Shown: positions 12,787 through 25,715, counted from the first letter of the stretch. The stretch: DNA of 64,000 nucleotides from Salvator merianae (GCA_003586115.2 QVOM02000119.1:48757428-48821427), one strand, 5' to 3'. Numbers and translations: made by a program. Notes: generated from the letters alone by a model not told the origin.

Positions 12787-14030
12787 GGGGGGTCTCCTCT
12801 TCCAGTCTTAGTGATTGGCCAGGTCTATACACAGAAGGCATTCGTTTAGGCACTCCTTCACCCATACATATTCCAAACATCTTAATGATCTATAGCTACT
12901 ATTTACTGGAAAGTGTCAATCCCGTAGTATGAGAGTATCAATGATGGTACTCTGCAAAGTCATAAAATGCCAGAAGAGGGAACTGTAGATATATCAGACC
13001 AACTGAAATTGCTGATAGATGCATCATGTCAAACACCCCGGAAGGCTTTCAGGAACAGATGGAGGCACTACACAGACAGCTTGAATTCATAATATTAAAG
13101 TTGCTACTGATCACCGTTATCTAAGGGTACATAGTTTTGCTGCCCTGTCCTTATATGCTTAATACATTTGTACATTTAGTTTTTGGTTACTAGTGATGCC
13201 ACAAGAAGCACAATATAATATTTATTGCTAAGTGTGGGGAACAATAATATAATAGATTTCCCCCCCCTTCCAATACTGTCTACGTGCTTTGTCGTAAGAA
13301 TTCCAGCTGCTTCTCCATTTAAAAGTGTGAAGACTTTTATTTGTGTGGAGAGAATAAACATTCTATAAAAAGGGAAAGAGCCTTGGACAAATAATAACAA
13401 CAACTATTTTGCCCTAGCTTTCACTTATTCTTTCTTAGCTATTATATTTCTTTGAAATTCAAGTATTTATTATGGTCCAAGAAGAGCAAACGCTGAGCAC
13501 AATATTACATTACAAGGTGATTTAATTGAATATAAACACAGAGTAAAAACAGTCAAGCAAAGTTCTATCTTCCTGTTATATAAAATTAAAATATTAAGTC
13601 AGTACTGTTATTTAACTACAGATGATATCAAACAGCACTATACATTGCAGGTAGCTGCACAGAAGCTAGTCACTTTACAAGTAATTCTTGTAAATTCATG
13701 ATCAGACAAAAGCAGGAAGATATTACAGAATTTAATATGACTGGGGAATCTATTTAAAAATAGCTGTATAAAAACTATCTCTTAGCTTTTTGTTAAAGCA
13801 ACAGTAAACCAAAACATGCTCCACTCTGTTGATTTGATCACTGCCACACATTTCTAACTCTGTAACAGCTGTCTTATCCAATAGTACCTTATCCTAAATC
13901 CAACAATATATGCAAAGCAATAGTTTTTATCTATATATTTTTATTTTACCACTTTTCATAAAATTAGGCACAACAAAACATCATAACAATGTATACAGAC
14001 ATAACTAACATATACTCAGCAGCTGAGCCA
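12787..14030. other. Unassigned DNA
   Basis: AT-rich sequence downstream of the L1. No gene or recognised repeat. The minus-strand frame at 13176-13403 has no domain or splice support. Confidence 0.4.
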
Positions 14031-15117
14031 TCTTTATTTTTATTTATTTATTTGCATTTTTATCCTGCCCTATACCTGAAGGTCTCAGGGCAGGTTACAA
14101 CAATTAAAACAACAACAACAAAGTCATAAAAGACACGCAATAAAACAGCAGTCTAAAGTAGGAAGGGAAAGCTGTACCTTTAGCCAAAGGCAAGGGCAAA
14201 TAAGTGCATCTTTATTGCTCTCCTAAAGATGTAAAGTGAAGAAGCTTGACACACCTCAGGGAGAAGAGCGTTCCACAGTCTGGGGGCCACCACTGAAAAG
14301 GCCCTATCCTGGGTGCCCACCCCTTTAGCTATTGAAGATGGTGGGTACAACCAAGAGGACTCATCTGCAGATCTTAAGGCATGGACAGGCTGATATGGGA
14401 GAAGACGCACCTTTAGGTATTTGGGGCCCAAGCCATTTAGGGCCTTATAGGCTAAGGTTAACACCTTGAATTGGGCTCGGCAGCAAATTGGCAGCCAGTG
14501 CAGCTCTTTTAAGACTGGTGTGATATGCATCTGGCCAGCTGTTCCAGTCAGCAGTCTTGCTGCTGCATTCTGCATAAGTAGCAGCTTCCGAACTGTCTTC
14601 AAGGGCAGCCCCATGTAAAGCATGTTACAGTAATCCAATCTGGGAGTTACCAAAACATGGATTACTGTGGCCAGATTATCTCTGTCCAGAAGGGGTCGTA
14701 GTTGGCAAACCAGCCGTAGCCAGACATATGCACTCTTGGCCACCTGAGTTTCAAGTGTAAGCGTAGAGTCCAAGAGTACACCCAGATTCCGCACCTGTCC
14801 TTTCCAGAGCAAAGCAACTCCATCAAGGGTCAGATGCCTTCCAACTTCATGGTCCCGCGACCCTCTGACACACAGTACTTCAGTCTTGTCTGGATTCAGC
14901 TTCAATTTATTGGCCCTCATCCAGCCCATTACTGCTTCCAGGCACCTGTCCAACACTTCAAACACCCATCCTGATTCAGATGGCACAGATATGTATAGCT
15001 GGGTGTCATCTGCATATTGATGACATCTGACTCCAAATCTCCTGATGATCTCCCCAGAGGCTTCATATAGATATTGAAAAGCATGGGAGATAAGATCGAT
15101 CCCTGAGGAGCCTTAAA
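14031..15117 (-). mobile_element. 5'-truncated L2 LINE, minus strand
   Basis: The 3' end is a TTTATT-repeat tail at 14031-14060, then the L2 3' UTR (CTCAGGGCAGGTTACAAC on the plus strand). Upstream on the minus strand lies the C-terminal half of the reverse transcriptase. The 5' break is near 15117, inside the APQGSILSPMLF motif, so the endonuclease and the first half of the RT are missing. Confidence 0.85.
14180..15117 (-). pseudogene. L2 reverse transcriptase C-terminal fragment
   Basis: This is the RT C-terminal part of an L2 non-LTR retrotransposon. Motifs in order on the minus strand are: QGSILSPMLFN (about 15085), the catalytic block HQYADDTQLYISV (about 15005), KLNPDKTEVLCV, LGVLLDSTLTLE, LVTPRLDYCNMLYMGLP, MQNAAARLLTG and ELHWLPI. 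About 280 codons are open from the YADD block to the stop. A single missing base near 15048 puts the PQGS block out of frame. It is a truncated insertion with no ability to move by itself, but it is less decayed than the other L2 copies in the window. Confidence 0.85.
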
Positions 15118-15385
15118 CCTCTATATTTATCTATATTTCATTTTCACCAATTATTGTCAATGTATTACTAGCAGAGAAATGTTACTATACAACTTTTTAA
15201 AATTTCAGTTTTTACAATTGCCTATATAGTGCCGTGTGTAACGAGCATTCATTTAAGAAAAATATCTTCTGAAATGTGTTAATAAATACTGTTCTAAATA
15301 CATTTCAGCAACACGCACACTTGCTACCTGCCCATATGCTACCAACTCACTTGCAGTGGGAACAGGTAACTGGAATCTTAAGGTA

Positions 15386-15632
15386 CTAAATAAGTTCATC
15401 AAATGCTTCAAAGGCCACATCTTGAACCAACTTCAGTTTAAATTTGTTTTCAGGGAAATTATAAGCAGATGGTGTAATATGAATCAGTTGGTGGAAGCTT
15501 TTCCCTCTGCGTAAGCCAGCTAAGACAGTGCTGGCTGAACTGATGGCAACTTTGCATCCAGTAACAGTATCCTGACCTACTGAATCACATAACCCAAAAT
15601 GCAAAGAAGCATGAGATGGCCTTCCACAGTGT
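15386..15632 (-). CDS. Unrecognised terminal-exon-like ORF
   Basis: I do not recognise this protein. On the minus strand a strong splice acceptor (TATTCTCTTGTTTGTAG, ending at 15633) is followed by one base, 81 open codons and a TAG stop at 15386-15388. The peptide starts HCGRPSHASLHFG and ends KLVQDVAFEAFDELI. A Cys-x2-Cys could form if the preceding exon ends in Cys. The frame needs an upstream exon leaving two bases of a codon. The CRADD CARD exon leaves one, so direct splicing to it would give another frame that stops after 17 codons. No AATAAA was seen in the 265 bp to the neighbouring L2. It could be a real last exon of an unknown minus-strand transcript inside the CRADD intron, an exonised repeat, or chance. 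Confidence 0.3.
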
Positions 15633-16123
15633 CTACAAACAAGAGAATAAAAATACTAGATTTTGATCAGTGATGTTAATATTTACAACACATATTACAA
15701 AACAATATATAAAATAATAACAGTAAAGGGTGGTAAACAGAAAAAGAAAGCAGTTTTAAAACTGCTTTCAAAATATATTACCAGAGAACTCCAAAATTTT
15801 GAAGTTTCCTTTTACAATTTAAAACAGCCTTGGAATCCATGTATCCAAAGCAGCCGGCGAATTTATCTTCATGCCCCGTCTTCATTAAACAACCTTTATA
15901 TCAGGATTTTAACAGATTTTGTGCTGGGTGTACATTCTCAGGATGAATTTTTATTCATAGCACCCAGAGAAAAATGGGATGAAGAAAAAGGCCAATCAAT
16001 AAATTAATCCAAAAACATCAACAAATATATTGAGACATCCAACTTATGTGGATTAAGCTTTTGAAAGAGTGTTTTGCATTTTGGCTGGAAAAATACAGTA
16101 CAAATTTTGTAATTTACATTATA

Positions 16124-16326
16124 AGGGCCCAACTGCACCTACATATTAATCCATATTTGATTCACATTCAGAATGAGAAAACACATCAGCAAAATGACAG
16201 TTTTTCTTTTACATTATCTACCCCGAAAATTACCCTTTGGGTAAAAGGCTGCTCATTTTGCTGATCTGTTCTTTCAGTCTGAAGGAGCACTGAATGTGAA
16301 TTAAAGCTGAGGTACAGCTGGGTCCT
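16124..16326. mobile_element. Palindromic MITE, family A copy 1 (203 bp)
   Basis: The two halves are inverted copies: AGGGCCCAACTGCACC at the left end pairs with GGTACAGCTGGGTCCT at the right, and TTGATTCACATTCAG pairs with CTGAATGTGAATTAA. ATCAGCAAAATGA in the left arm pairs with TCATTTTGCTGATC in the right. TA lies on each side (16122-16123, 16327-16328), possibly a mariner-like TA target site. No coding capacity. Related copies are at 27598-27795 and 46823-47037. Confidence 0.7.
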
Positions 16327-16328
16327 TA

Positions 16329-18517
16329 GTGACCTAAATGAATTTATCCCCTATTTTCATGTGTGTGTGGTACAGATACAGATGTGGCTTTGGTCTTTGC
16401 ATAGTAGGCTATATTCCAGACATTTCTATGCTCTAAATAGTGCTAAATACTGTCTGTTTTTTTCCAGGAGACTCTTACAATTTTTAGGAACCTCTCAGAT
16501 TTCTCTTGAGTCTAGTCCAGGGGAATTGTACACAGACATATGGTTCAGATTTCTATATTTAAATCCAAATTCAGCTTCTTCTGATGTCTGGAAATAAAAG
16601 GCAACCTAGTCTAGTGATGACAGAATGGAGAATGGGAGAGACACTGATTCTTGTTGGAATAAGAGCCAATTAAAAAATGTGTTATATTAGAAAAAATATG
16701 AGCCAACTTCTAACTTGCTGGAATGATAACCAATCAAAGAAAGTTTTGTATTAGACAAGAAAGAACTATTGGATCATCAGAGCCTCGTCTGTGCTACTGA
16801 TTCCTAACTTCGCAGTGTCCATGATTCATTTACAACTCATTATCCCTCCCATATCATTTGTACCAGAACATTAAGAAATAATAGTGATGGGGAAGGGCAG
16901 TAAGAAATAGCTAGGTACAGAAAGAAAAAGGAGCCTAACTTTTTTAAAAAACCCTTACAGCCGCGGGAATGGGATTATTTGGTAAACACTAATAAACAAA
17001 CAAACAAATAAATATGTCAAAGGGGTGGAAATGGAAATGAATTTCCAGGATTGGCTTCAGCCAGACTTGGCAACTGTAATTGCAAGCCCGCAGTGCATAT
17101 CTTTATGTAGGCGAGAAACAGCCCTAAACAATGCTCACGATTCCAGTCGGACAAAAGCATTAGGGGTTGATGCAGATCGTGGCCAGCAAATATGTAGGGC
17201 CTTTTCTGCCCTGCCCTGCCATGGTCCGAAACAGTGGGTCTGGACACAGCAGGCCTGAAGCTTACATGAGCTTCAAGGCCAGTCTCTGACAGCTTCAAAG
17301 GGCTAGGAATAAAAGTTCCTAGCCTTACCAGGGAACCCAACTTGGCAACATGCTTTGGTGCACTGTTGAAACGAGTCCCCTGGTAGTCTGAAATATGAAG
17401 GCATGACTTCTGCACAACTCCGTGTTCCAGACTAGACTGACCTGATATGCCAGTAGAACTCCATGCTGAGGATACCAGTAATCCAGATCAGGGCCCCCAT
17501 CAGCAGTGGGCAGGGCCTCTTGTATTCCACACTGATGTATGGAAATAAGGCCCTTAGTACATTTGGTGGTAAGGAATACCAGCAAATGCAGAAAGGCCTG
17601 TAGTCTGGGAAGAATCTGAAGAGGGCTGGAGGACTTCCGTCAGCCACTAGGCCTTAGATTCCTTCTTCCAAGGAGTGTGGTCCCACCTTGATAAGAACAC
17701 TCTCAGGTGCAAAGGCGTGTGCCCATTTATTCAATTCCTAGGAAAGGGAAAGTTAAAAGTCTGCCAAAACTTCAACAGGCAGGAAAGGGTGATGAAAGAA
17801 AAGTAAGCTAAAACCAAATGTGTGTTTTTATTAATTCCACATTATAAACTAAATAGTTGTGAAATTCACAAAAAGCAAAATTCGCTTTTTAAACATTGAA
17901 TGATAGAGGGAATGTATAGACCCAAATGAATTTCAGACAAGTTGGCCAATCTGCCATCAGAGAAAAATGACACCTTGGAAAATAAATTCTTTTTCTCTGA
18001 CACAACCCTTAAATTCTATATAACTTTTAATATGTAAGTTATGCTTCTAAATTCAAAGTACGTTAGGACAACCAGGCTTTATGCCATAATTAGTTTGAAA
18101 TTAGTTCTGTTCAATCAATTAGACTTGTGTGTTGCATCTAGTGCTCAAAATGCAGTTGCCTAGTAACCAGAAGTGATTAGTTTAGTGAATGACCACATTT
18201 TTTGTCCCTGGAATGTTTCCTTTCAAGATAGGCTTTTTTTTTAAAAAAAAAAGATCTTAAATTCTGTTCTGAGTTAAGGTCAGGCAGTAGTAGCAGGAGC
18301 AGCTGTACATCTCAGGAAATGTGGGAAGTATTAGATAATCAGTAATATGAAAAACACCAAACTACTCCTGCCGTTATTCCCATTAGTTCTACTGTCATTT
18401 CTAAAATCTCAGTCAGAGTTGACTTTGAGCTACTTTCCCCAATCCAGTTGTCCCTTCAGGAAATCCCTTCATTCTTCAGAAGCACCAGCAGCTTCATGGC
18501 AAACATCATAATCCTCA
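16329..18517. other. Unassigned DNA
   Basis: No gene recognised. A perfect 9-bp stem with a 6-bp loop sits at 17302-17325 (GGCTAGGAA/TTCCTAGCC). The region 17020-17650 is more GC-rich and gives overlapping open frames on both strands with no domain, and its part near 17225-17270 resembles 51560-51660, so it may hold an unnamed repeat. Confidence 0.35.
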
Positions 18518-19285
18518 TAAAAACATAAGAGAAACCTTGCTGGATCAGGCCATGGCCTGTCTAATCAAGCATCCTGTTTCACTAATTGATTCTGGACATT
18601 CTCAAGCAAAAGATGAAGGCAAAAACTTCACCTGCTCTTGACTGCCTGCAAATGGCCTTTAGAGGCATCCTGCCTGTCTCTCCAACATGGAGGCAGTATC
18701 TAGGCATCCATTCTAGTAGCCATTGAGACATTTGTCCTCCATGATTTATTCTAACTCATCTCATAACAAGTGATTCCTCTGGAACTCTTTGCAATCCCTT
18801 TCAAATCTTACTATGCCGAATAATTTAGAGTCATCAGCAAACTTTATTATCTTAGTGCTTACCCCTCTTTCTATATCATTTATGAATAAATTTAAAAGCA
18901 CAAGTCTCAACACTGAACCTGTGGGACTCCACTTTTTAATTCTCTCCACTCTGAGAATTGTCAATTTATTACTACTCTCTCTTTCCTGTCCTTTACCCAG
19001 ATACCAATCCAGGACAGGACCTGTCCTCTTATTCCATGACTGATGAGTTTATTCAGAAGCCTTTAAGAACCTTGTGAAAAGTCTTCTGAAAGTCCTGACA
19101 GGCAATGTCAACCGGGTCACCTTTATCCACGTGTTTAATGACACTCTCAAAGACTTCTAACAAATTTGTAAGGCATGATTTACCTTTGCAGAAGCTGTGC
19201 TGAGTTTCTTTCAGTAATGCTTGCTTATTTATGTAGTTAATAATTCTATCCTTAATTATGGGTTTGTTTGGCATTCACCTTCTTT
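18518..19285 (-). mobile_element. CR1 LINE relic with internal deletion, minus strand
   Basis: The plus strand begins with the antisense CR1 3' end (AACATAAGAGAAACCTTGCTGG, GATCAGGCCATGG) and continues through a 3' UTR to about 18760. It then jumps to the RT catalytic region: minus-strand KIIKFADDSKLFG at about 18830, LVLLNLFINDIE, and further up KGKSCLTNLLEVFE and DKGDPVDIACQDFQK (about 19100-19200). The RT part after the FADD box is missing, so an internal deletion joins RT to the 3' UTR. Stops and shifts throughout. Confidence 0.8.
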
Positions 19286-21026
19286 TTGCCTATAACAATG
19301 CGGTAATTGCAAAGCTAAGGTGTGGCAGAGGCAGCCCCTCTTCCCCAAGCCAAAGAGTTACCCTTGTCCCCTGTGAGGAAAGTCAGAGCCAGCATCTAGA
19401 GCATTCTGCTTATCCTTGTATGCCCAGATCAGAAAAAAAACAGTGCACCATTCTTTACCATGGACTGCTCATGAGGTGCATGTTTTTCTTAGCTTTAGGC
19501 ACTGGAAAGTCATTCCTTTCCACCACTACAGGCACCATCTGGTGGGGGAAAGACTAACTCCATATACTATGCTGCCCAGGGCAGTAGATATTGCTTCTTT
19601 TTAGGTGATGTCAAGTTGTCTGAATGGCTCTGGGAAGGAAAAAAGTACACAATTCTGCTACCTTGAACAGTGAAAAAGACTTCTTAATTAGTCAAAGGAG
19701 TGGGAAGTGCATTTTCCCTGCACCAGTGCTGAGTAACAACAGAGTGCTCTCTTCCCCCAAGAAACAAAATATTTGGCTACCAGGTGTTCGGATTTTTCTA
19801 TCCCTGATTGCATCCTAAATCTACTGCAACATATATTATACAAAATTATCTATATATGGTACATTTACATTAAACTGTACAGAACACAGTACACCTTTGC
19901 AATCTACTAACCCTATCCATTTATTAACTCTTAAAATATTTTACTTTAACTCCAAGCAGTAATATGGAGTGATTGCTTCATATAACATATGCTGGAAGGA
20001 GTCTTCAGTTTGTTGTGAAAGACTGTTTAATGCATTTCTTCTCAAGCCACTATAAAGTATATTTGAAAACACTTTTCTGAAAGAAGCATTTTGTCTTGGT
20101 ATATGCCAGTTTGAGTCATGTTGGAACTGCCCTACCCCAAATAAATGAAATAAAAATGGGCACAGGAAAGATCCACATCTTAAAAACTACAAAAAAGGTA
20201 GATTTCCAAAATACAGGGGAGTGACAGAACTGGTACTCTGCCAGTAATTATGCTAGCACATGGTGGATCTGAACAGATATATATCCCTGGAGATAATTCA
20301 GAAGCTGACAAAAAAGGCAATTTAACATTAATATGTACCAAAGAGCAAGTGAACTAAGGTTGGTTTCTGCTCCTGTTACTACCCACAAGCAGTGACTTCA
20401 GTCCAGAATCTACCCCTCTGTTTAGCTTTGTTTTAAATTTAAGACCCTAGCCTTGGCCATAAATGCAGAATTTAGCCACCTCACATTTTGAGGAATCTCT
20501 TTTAAGCATCATCATCATCGTATACATCACTGATCTAGAAAGTAACTTCAGATTCAAGAACATTTCTGAACCAAACATGAGTAACAGAAATCAACAGTAC
20601 AGCATATCTAACATGTCTAACCTGGGTGAACTCACACTTCTGGTGACAAGCCTGCTACTGAAGTGTAAGGGAAACCAGCAACAAGTTGAGTGAAAAGATA
20701 CAGTAATAATAGCAGCAGCAAATTTCAGTATTATTTTTTAATAGGACATTCCTCCAAATAGAGAACTGTCATCCTTGAAGCAGGGCATATGATATGCTTA
20801 AGGAAATTAATTAAATCGAGTAGTCTATTTATGTTGCCTATGATATTTTATAGGCTGGCCTTCAAATTTAATTAACAGGGTATCACTGGAGGCTTCAAAG
20901 CATGTACCTGTTTAGATTTTAATCAGCTTAAAGCTTTTAGCCAATTCTGATGCCACACAAATCTCAATCATTTTCTCCCTAGAAGCTACATCATTTTATT
21001 TTCTCTGACTCCCCAAACCAGAATCG
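19286..21026. other. Unassigned DNA
   Basis: AT-rich intronic-looking sequence without a recognised gene or repeat. Confidence 0.4.
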
Positions 21027-21070
21027 CAAGGAAGGAAGGAAGGAAGGAAGGAAGGAAGGAAGGAAGGAAA
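21027..21070. repeat. (AAGG)n microsatellite
   Basis: About eleven copies of the tetranucleotide AAGG in an almost perfect run, directly visible. Confidence 0.97.
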
Positions 21071-23614
21071 GCTCCTTTATAGAAGGGTGGGTTTGTTGTC
21101 ATTGCTCCTGACTTTTTATTACTATTTTAAGTGGATTACTTTCAGTGAGATTTGCTGAGTTATGCACTGTAAATCTTCAGAGTTTTGCAGGCCTCTGGAG
21201 TTCCAAGAGACTGGATTCTGAGAAATGGGCTGGGGAGGAGTGAAAAGAATTCTAGTTCCTTAGAATCACTGAAAAACACAAGAGTTCTGTAAGCTGAACA
21301 GGAGAGCTTTGAAAGGCTTCCCATTTTACTGTTTCCTGTCTTCTTGGAAAACACTCACTGTTAAACAGATTGTATTACACGACCAGATCAGTGGCTGACG
21401 AATAAATTTAATTTTCATTGAACGAACATGGCACTTTTTGAACATCCCTTTTTCCTCATGCTGCATTTTAACATGATTGTGGAGATTCATATTTGTATAG
21501 TTTCCAATATATGTAAGAGCAAAAACAGGGACACCGAAGGTTCGTTCCTAGGCACTTTTCAGGCAGACCAAAGTATGGCACTTAAGGACAACATTATGAA
21601 GAATGATGATAAACAGTGCAAAGAAAGTTTATGCAATAAGCTGATGGGCAAGATAACAAAAACTCCATAGATTTCTGCTATCAAGATGCTTATAAAATTT
21701 CAATAAGGAAGGAGATAAAAGGCATCATTAAAAATAAGCAAATTCACTTACATGTATTTCGGATTTAGCTAGCCAATTCAGTCTAAATTAAATTATGCTC
21801 TCTCAAGACTTTTTGAAATGTTAGCTTCAACATATCACTTCATTTTAGTGATACCAGACCCATGCAAATAGTAAGGGACAACTATATGTATCTAAGTGTG
21901 TCTGTGTGTGAAGTCCACATTTAACTATACTTAAGTGAAAGAAGTCCCTCCACTGGCTGCTGTTTTAGAGTTATTGTGTACATTATCTTCAACAGGATAT
22001 TTCAGAACTAGAGTACATGTTGGAAAGATATAATACTACCTTCTAATGTCTTACTTTTCAACCCCTAAAAATTAGAAATGGAAGTGAAATATTTCAACTG
22101 AACACCTAAAAAAGCAAAATTGTATTTTGTTAGTTGGGTAGATGCAAGAAGATTTTGTACGGTATTTTACATTTAATACAAAGGATAAAAAAGTATGCCC
22201 CTACCATAATAAGGAATTCTGCAATCCAATCTCTGTTCATTTTTGTGGTCTGGTTTGCCTTTTGTGTTACCTGTGTTACCTGGAATTACTGATTTTTGAG
22301 ACTTACCTTAAAACCACACTGCAGGCAAGGACTTCCATACTAATGTGGTTTTGAGGTAAGTCTGAGGTAAAAGTCATAGAAATAAATCAGTGCTTAAAGA
22401 ACATGCCATGTTCTGATGATGCTGACATCTCAATAAATATGAATTAAGCAATACATCTTGCTTGAAGTGAGGACTACTAATTTCAAAAACAACTACCTAA
22501 AAAGACAGCAGGAACCAGAAAAAAAATTGATGAGAATTTTGCTTTGGACTTTCCTGAGTCCTGGACTGTATCCATATCCTTTATTCTTTCTTACACTGAA
22601 TGTTAACTGTTCCAAACAGAGAGAGAAAAACTTCAGTATTCCTGATGACATCAAGATTTCTTAGAAAAAGGAACACAGAAAATTCTTAGTAAGGAAACAT
22701 GTACCACCTTTCCTGGAATTTAATTTTTACTTACAGCTATTGCCCCTTGAACTTGACTGCTTTATAATTTACTCTTGTAACAAGGAACGGCATAGTGTAA
22801 AGGCTTTCAGTAGTCACAAACATTGAATGCATGTTGACAAAGCTTTCTCTTCGCTGATATGGTTACTATTATTCAGTAACATTAAATAACAGACACAGGG
22901 AAAAATAACAATTTTATGCATGTTTTTGTGGAAATAAAAAAATGCTTTGGCTCAGCAGATCTTTTTACAGTAAACATACTTAAGAGTCCTTTAGCTAGTA
23001 AATTTTACATTGCTCAAGGCTGTAATCATATTATCTTTTAGAAAGATAAACCATTTTCTTGCCATCAAAACCATAAAAGGTACATGTGAATATATATAAG
23101 GGTAAAAGACCATAAATAAATAATATATAAACCATTTTTTCCAAACAGCAGACTTTTTAATAAGTATCAAATTTGTGAAAGTTAATAAAAGTATTTATAT
23201 CCCTTCTTTGTTATTACAGTTTGCTGAAGTGACTGCAAAGATTGCTTATATTTGACGGAAAACAATGTTAATATTCCATCACACTCAACAATGATCGATG
23301 CAGTAGGATTGTTAGCCCAGCCTGCACAAAATATTACTGTAATATCTTTCCTGATCTCTCTGTCCGATCAAGATAATTTAATCCTAGCAACCAGCGAGGT
23401 AGTTTCTGTTTCACTATCAGACTTAATGACATAATTAAATTAATTGAACATAATGAAAGGCACTTAATAACATTCCAGGAAGACTGGAAAAAAGCCACGT
23501 CTTGCATCTATTTATGTTCTAGAAGCAATTGAATGAGACATTCAGAAGAAAAACATTTTTAAATATATTAAATAAAAAAGAAAAGAGAATGAACTTAAGA
23601 TCATAGCAACAAGG
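21071..23614. other. Unassigned DNA with one short hairpin
   Basis: No gene seen. A hairpin with 18-bp arms and one mismatch lies at 22300-22362 (GACTTACCTTAAAACCAC against GTGGTTTTGAGGTAAGTC, loop about 27 bp). Confidence 0.4.
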
Positions 23615-23692
23615 TACAATCCTATCCACACTTTCCAGGAAGTAAGCACAGGGCTTTCTTCTGAGTAAATATAACTGTGACTGCACTAGCAA
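23615..23692. repeat. Short palindromic repeat of the CAATCCTAT family
   Basis: The blocks CAATCCTATCCACACTTTCC, AGGAAGTAAGC and CTTCTGAGTAAATATAACTG follow the pattern of a widespread small reptile repeat (CAATCCTAT...AGTAAG...TTCTGAGTAAA...GGATTGCA). Other copies are at 26558-26616 and 48648-48714. The family's transposon class is not evident from these copies. Confidence 0.5.
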
Positions 23693-25337
23693 CCACTCTT
23701 TGAAACCCTATTTTCAGCAATGCTTAAATCTAACTCTACTTAAAAATCCAAGTTCTTATTAACAGTTCAGGTGTAGGCTAGTTTTAGTGATGTTTCTGCC
23801 TTTACTGAGTAAGCCAGTTAACTGTAGCATTTGCTACAGTTATTTGATCAATTGTGTTTATGTGATGTTCTGGATAAAATGAAAACTTTAAACTTCTCTC
23901 CCTGTTATAGAATTCTTAGCAAAGGTATTTGTAAAAGAATAATTTGCATAAGGCGAATGCATATACTAGTATGTGCATTTGTATTCTGTTCTCAGAATGC
24001 CCTCAGTTAAAGCTGTTACTTGGATAAAAGTGGCACTGTGTTAATTTGCAATATCAAAAAACTACAAAGTAAAAATTATCTGACACAAAAGATTTTTTTC
24101 AGGCTGCTTCTGAGCAAGTATAAGTGAATTATTTCCCTTCTATCAGAAACCTACTTGTTTCCTTTTTCAGACTTAATGCGATACATCGAGGAGGCTCAAA
24201 TCTGTTATCACGAGAGCACATAAAATCCTTATGCTCAGCAGATGTTATTCTATGCAGTTTTGGATTCAAATTCCTCATTTTACTGAAGTTGCTTTGGATT
24301 CTGGGATTTTTAAAACAAGCAAAACCTTTCCAAATGCTTTTCTTAAACATTGTAATTATTTTCTGTCTGCAGAGCACTGCAAGTTTGTTTTTGTTGATCA
24401 ATGAAAGAAATTATCTAAGTCTGCTGCAGCCGGGCAGAAAAAGCAACGTAGCCTTTAGAAAGAAATCTGGCCACAAGACTACATGGCTGAGTTCATTACA
24501 AAACAAGCAGAACTCAGCTCTAACAATGCAGTGTTATATATTGAGTTAAAGATAAAATCATAGCAAAATTTTTTAGTGACGTAGTTCAAGTGCTTTTGAC
24601 TATATTTTTCCGAGACATATTAGAATACTTATTCTCTTTGATCTTTAGAATAAACCTTCAAATGATTTCATATGACTGATGACAAGTTTAACTTTGCATG
24701 TGCTCCAATTGCAAAAAATACCAGAAATAAGATATTGCAAGATCAGGCACCAGCTTTTGCAGAGTCCAGAATTTTTAGGAATTACAAATGCTGAAATACT
24801 TATATGTGATTTCCAATAATTAAATGGATTCATTCAATTAGTCAATATATACAGATAGCTGATTAAAATTTACCCCAAAATTCAACAAGTACATATATTA
24901 CTTTATGGTTCTATTTTCTCTCACAAAGAAGATCTTATTCATTCAGTGCTTGTTTTTTATCAGCAGTTTCTTTCCACAAGTCTGTAAACTTTGATTCTTA
25001 TTTTTAATTGCACTGTTCCTATAAATAAAGTTTTACATTTCAACAAGCCTTCATTTCTTAGCTTTAAAAGGACTAAATAAAACACAAAAATGAAATAATA
25101 TATTCTGTATCAAAGTCACCTTTTGCTTAAGCCAACTAATGCACAGAACAAATTGGACACTAACAGTCACACGTTTTTTACGGAGCTAATTTTAGTCAGT
25201 TCTGAGTTCCAGCACATTTGGTGTGTGTGTGTTAAGATTTTTACCATTTAGGCTTTTCTGAGTTATGGTGGACTGTGCTGGTGGAACGAATGAGAAGCTC
25301 CCCTTGAAAGCAAAACCAGTGATAGTACAGGAATGGA
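23693..25337. other. Unassigned DNA
   Basis: AT-rich sequence. The 141-codon plus-strand frame at 24124-24549 has no recognisable domain and overlaps an equally open antisense frame, so it is not called. Confidence 0.4.
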
Positions 25338-25715
25338 GCTATTTATTTAGTTAATTAATTTATTTTGAGTATTTATATCCTGTCCTTCACCCAAAGGTCC
25401 CAAGGCAGATCACAACAATAAAAAGATAAAAACAATAAAACAATATAAAATCTATATTAAAATATAACCCCATCCCCTCTCTCCCTGGCAGGACAGCACC
25501 TAGAGGAAGCTAAGTAATAAGCACCAAAGGCCTGGTAAAGAGGTATGTTTTAACCGGGTGCTGAAAGACATCAAAATTGACACCTGGCATATCTCCTGAG
25601 GGAGGCTGTTCCAAGGTCTGGGGGCCACCGTAGAAAAGGCCCTCTTGTATATCACCACCCTCACACATCTGATACAGGTAGAGACATCAGTGGCTCCAGT
25701 GTACCTGTAGATTTT
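25338..25715 (-). mobile_element. L2 LINE 3' fragment, minus strand
   Basis: Antisense L2 3' end: TTATTTAGTTAATTAATTTATT tail region, then ATATCCTGTCCTTCACCC, GGTATGTTTTAACCGGG, GAGGGAGGCTGTTCCAAGG and GGGGGCCACCGTAGAAAAGG. The order matches the copies at 6858-7170 and 14031-15117. Non-coding. Confidence 0.8.

Noticed and set aside
15386..15632. Reading the exon at 15.4-15.6 kb as the CRADD death-domain exon
   Set aside because: The residues do not resemble a death domain, and the phase does not fit the CARD exon donor.
17017..17647. Overlapping frames on both strands in a GC-richer block
   Set aside because: No domain, and both strands are open, which reflects composition. Possible unnamed repeat only.
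24124..24549. 141-codon plus-strand frame
   Set aside because: No recognisable domain, and the antisense frame is equally open over much of it. Likely chance in low-stop AT-rich DNA.
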